64,000 nt of DNA, taken from positions 1,798,001 through 1,862,000 of the forward strand of contig NZ_QHJE01000001.1 in the NCBI RefSeq assembly GCF_013626205.1. Reading direction: 5' to 3'. Below are positions 63,015 through 64,000 of the stretch, one piece after another. The stretch comes from Hyphomicrobium methylovorum (lineage in GTDB: Bacteria > Pseudomonadota > Alphaproteobacteria > Rhizobiales > Hyphomicrobiaceae). The notes below the pieces were generated by a model, which made no database searches, was not told the origin of the DNA, and worked only from the letters and a program-made list of their open reading frames with translations. Position 1 is the stretch's first letter. Every line of letters starts with the position of its first letter. The position numbers and the translations under genes are program-made.

Positions 63015-63149
63015 AGGAAGCCTCGCTTTGTCACCGAATGTGCGGCCGCGCACGTCATACCAGCCGCTGCCGCGCTTATAAACTCTCATACTCATTAAAC
63101 GCCTGCCGCTCCGCAATGTCCGGCCAGGGCCAGACGATGCGATGTGTCT

Positions 63150-64000
63150 TCAGACGTCGTACCGGCCAAATATTAGCGTGGCATTAGTTCCGCCAAATCC
63201 GAAACTATTCGACATGACACAGTTAAGCTGGGCGTTGTCGATACGACTACGCACAATTGGCATATTTGCAAAGGCTGGATCGATTTCTTCGATATTCGCG
63301 CTTTCGCAAATAAACCCGCTATTCATCATAAGCATTGAAAAAATTGCTTCCTGCACGCCAATTGCGCCGAGCGAATGCCCAGTCAGCGACTTGGTGGCGG
63401 AAATCGGCGGGCCGTCAATTCCGAATACGGCGCGGATTGCATCGATCTCGCGGGCGTCGCCAACCGGCGTGCCGGTTCCGTGTGGGTTAATATAATCGAT
63501 CTTCGGAAGCGGCTTGTCGTTGAAGCCCTTCATGGCGAGGCGCATGCAGCGCTCCGCACCTTCGCCGGAGGGCGCGACCATATCGAAGCCGTCAGACGTT
63601 GCGCCGTAGCCGGTGACTTCAGCGTAGATTTTTGCGCCGCGTGCTTTCGCATGCTCAAGCTCTTCGAGCACGAGAACGCCAGCTCCGCCCGCGATGACGA
63701 AGCCGTCGCGATCCTTATCGTAGGGGCGGCTTGCTTTTTCCGGAGCCTCATTGAAGCCGGTCGACATTGCGCCCATGGCGTCAAACAGATCGGACAGCGT
63801 CCAGTCGAGTTCCTCACAGCCGCCAGCAAGCATGATGTCCTGCTTGCCCCACTGAATGAGTTCGGTGGCGTTCCCGATGCAGTGCGCGCTCGTCGCGCAT
63901 GCAGACGAGATCGAATAATTGACGCCCTTGATTTGGAAGGCGGTCGCCAACGCCGCGGAAGGTCCGGAGGACATGCCCTTTGGAACTTCGAACGGTCCGA
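63150..64000 (-). CDS. fabB: 3-oxoacyl-[acyl-carrier-protein] synthase I (partial, N-terminus outside window)
   Basis: It condenses malonyl-ACP with acyl-ACP and is specifically required for unsaturated fatty acids together with FabA. The frame remains open to base 64000, so the N-terminus is outside; the first visible residues are [11 protein letters not shown], a conserved KAS I region. The nucleophile cysteine is in [12 protein letters not shown], and the two catalytic histidines are in [11 protein letters not shown] and [11 protein letters not shown]. Its C-terminus is complete ([12 protein letters not shown]). It precedes fabI by 135 nt. An ATG at 63974 is internal, not the real start. 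Confidence 0.95.
   Translation of the reverse strand, partial: GPFEVPKGMSSGPSAALATAFQIKGVNYSISSACATSAHCIGNATELIQWGKQDIMLAGGCEELDWTLSDLFDAMGAMSTGFNEAPEKASRPYDKDRDGFVIAGGAGVLVLEELEHAKARGAKIYAEVTGYGATSDGFDMVAPSGEGAERCMRLAMKGFNDKPLPKIDYINPHGTGTPVGDAREIDAIRAVFGIDGPPISATKSLTGHSLGAIGVQEAIFSMLMMNSGFICESANIEEIDPAFANMPIVRSRIDNAQLNCVMSNSFGFGGTNATLIFGRYDV

Overview
The window is a stretch of ordinary alphaproteobacterial core chromosome. It is GC-rich, densely packed and mostly arranged in operons. The gene families and their order (hemC/hemD/mic60/hemY divergent from tsaD; olsB-like/mutS/glnD/murJ/trpS; tsaB/rimI/fur/plsC/miaB/phoH/ybeY/corC/lnt/HTH/metK/trmB/rimP/nusA/ylxR/infB/rbfA/truB/rpsO/pnp; fabB/fabI) are those of the Hyphomicrobiales (Rhizobiales). 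A Hyphomicrobium-like organism is my best guess, inferred from protein flavour and synteny and not proven. I see no rRNA, CRISPR array, prophage, insertion sequence or integrase, and only one tRNA.

Layout. 1-4.7 kb (minus): haem branch hemC-hemD-mic60-hemY, with hemY cut by the window edge. 4.8-13.2 kb (mostly plus): tsaD, gpsA, an EVE protein coupled to a METTL20-like methyltransferase, acsA, a small SDHAF4-like gene (minus), htpX and rsmB. 13.3-16.7 kb: a heparinase II/III-family protein and purH. 16.8-20.5 kb (minus): a UMF1-type transporter and a lemA-TPM-TPM cluster. 20.7-22.4 kb: small secreted or membrane proteins, an isolated terminator and tRNA-Gly(GCC). 22.5-28.1 kb (plus): prolyl-tRNA deacylase, thioredoxin-TPR, Lon-N domain protein, Trm112-like protein, hybrid histidine kinase and OlsB-like acyltransferase. 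28.3-37.3 kb: mutS, glnD, murJ, trpS and usp. 37.4-38.7 kb: nfu, with a probable Irr operator, and a nitroreductase. 38.7-47 kb: tsaB to lnt. 47.1-57.9 kb: an XRE regulator, metK, trmB and the nusA-infB translation operon, ending in an APH-like kinase. 58-60.8 kb: rpsO and pnp. 60.8-64 kb (minus): a small cysteine-containing secreted protein, murI, fabI and partial fabB.

How the genes work together. Much of the window serves translation and tRNA/rRNA modification (tsaD, tsaB, rimI, miaB, trmB, truB, rsmB, ybeY, rbfA, rimP, infB, rpsO, trpS, proX) and RNA turnover (pnp). Envelope functions include murJ, murI, lnt, htpX, corC, fabB/fabI and an OlsB/OlsA-like pair. Iron, haem and Fe-S functions include hemC/D/Y, nfu and a Fur-family regulator. 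Nitrogen signalling is represented by glnD.

I did not find a clearly novel multi-gene system. The observations most worth checking are regulatory and small-gene signals: the Irr-like palindrome on the nfu promoter, an unassigned strong terminator next to a 63-residue antisense ORF, a tandem hairpin repeat between purH and the UMF1 gene, and palindromes upstream of the Fur-family and XRE regulators. Also notable are the EVE/METTL20-like overlap and an APH-type kinase in the translation cluster. All function calls come from recognising motifs by eye; no searches were run.
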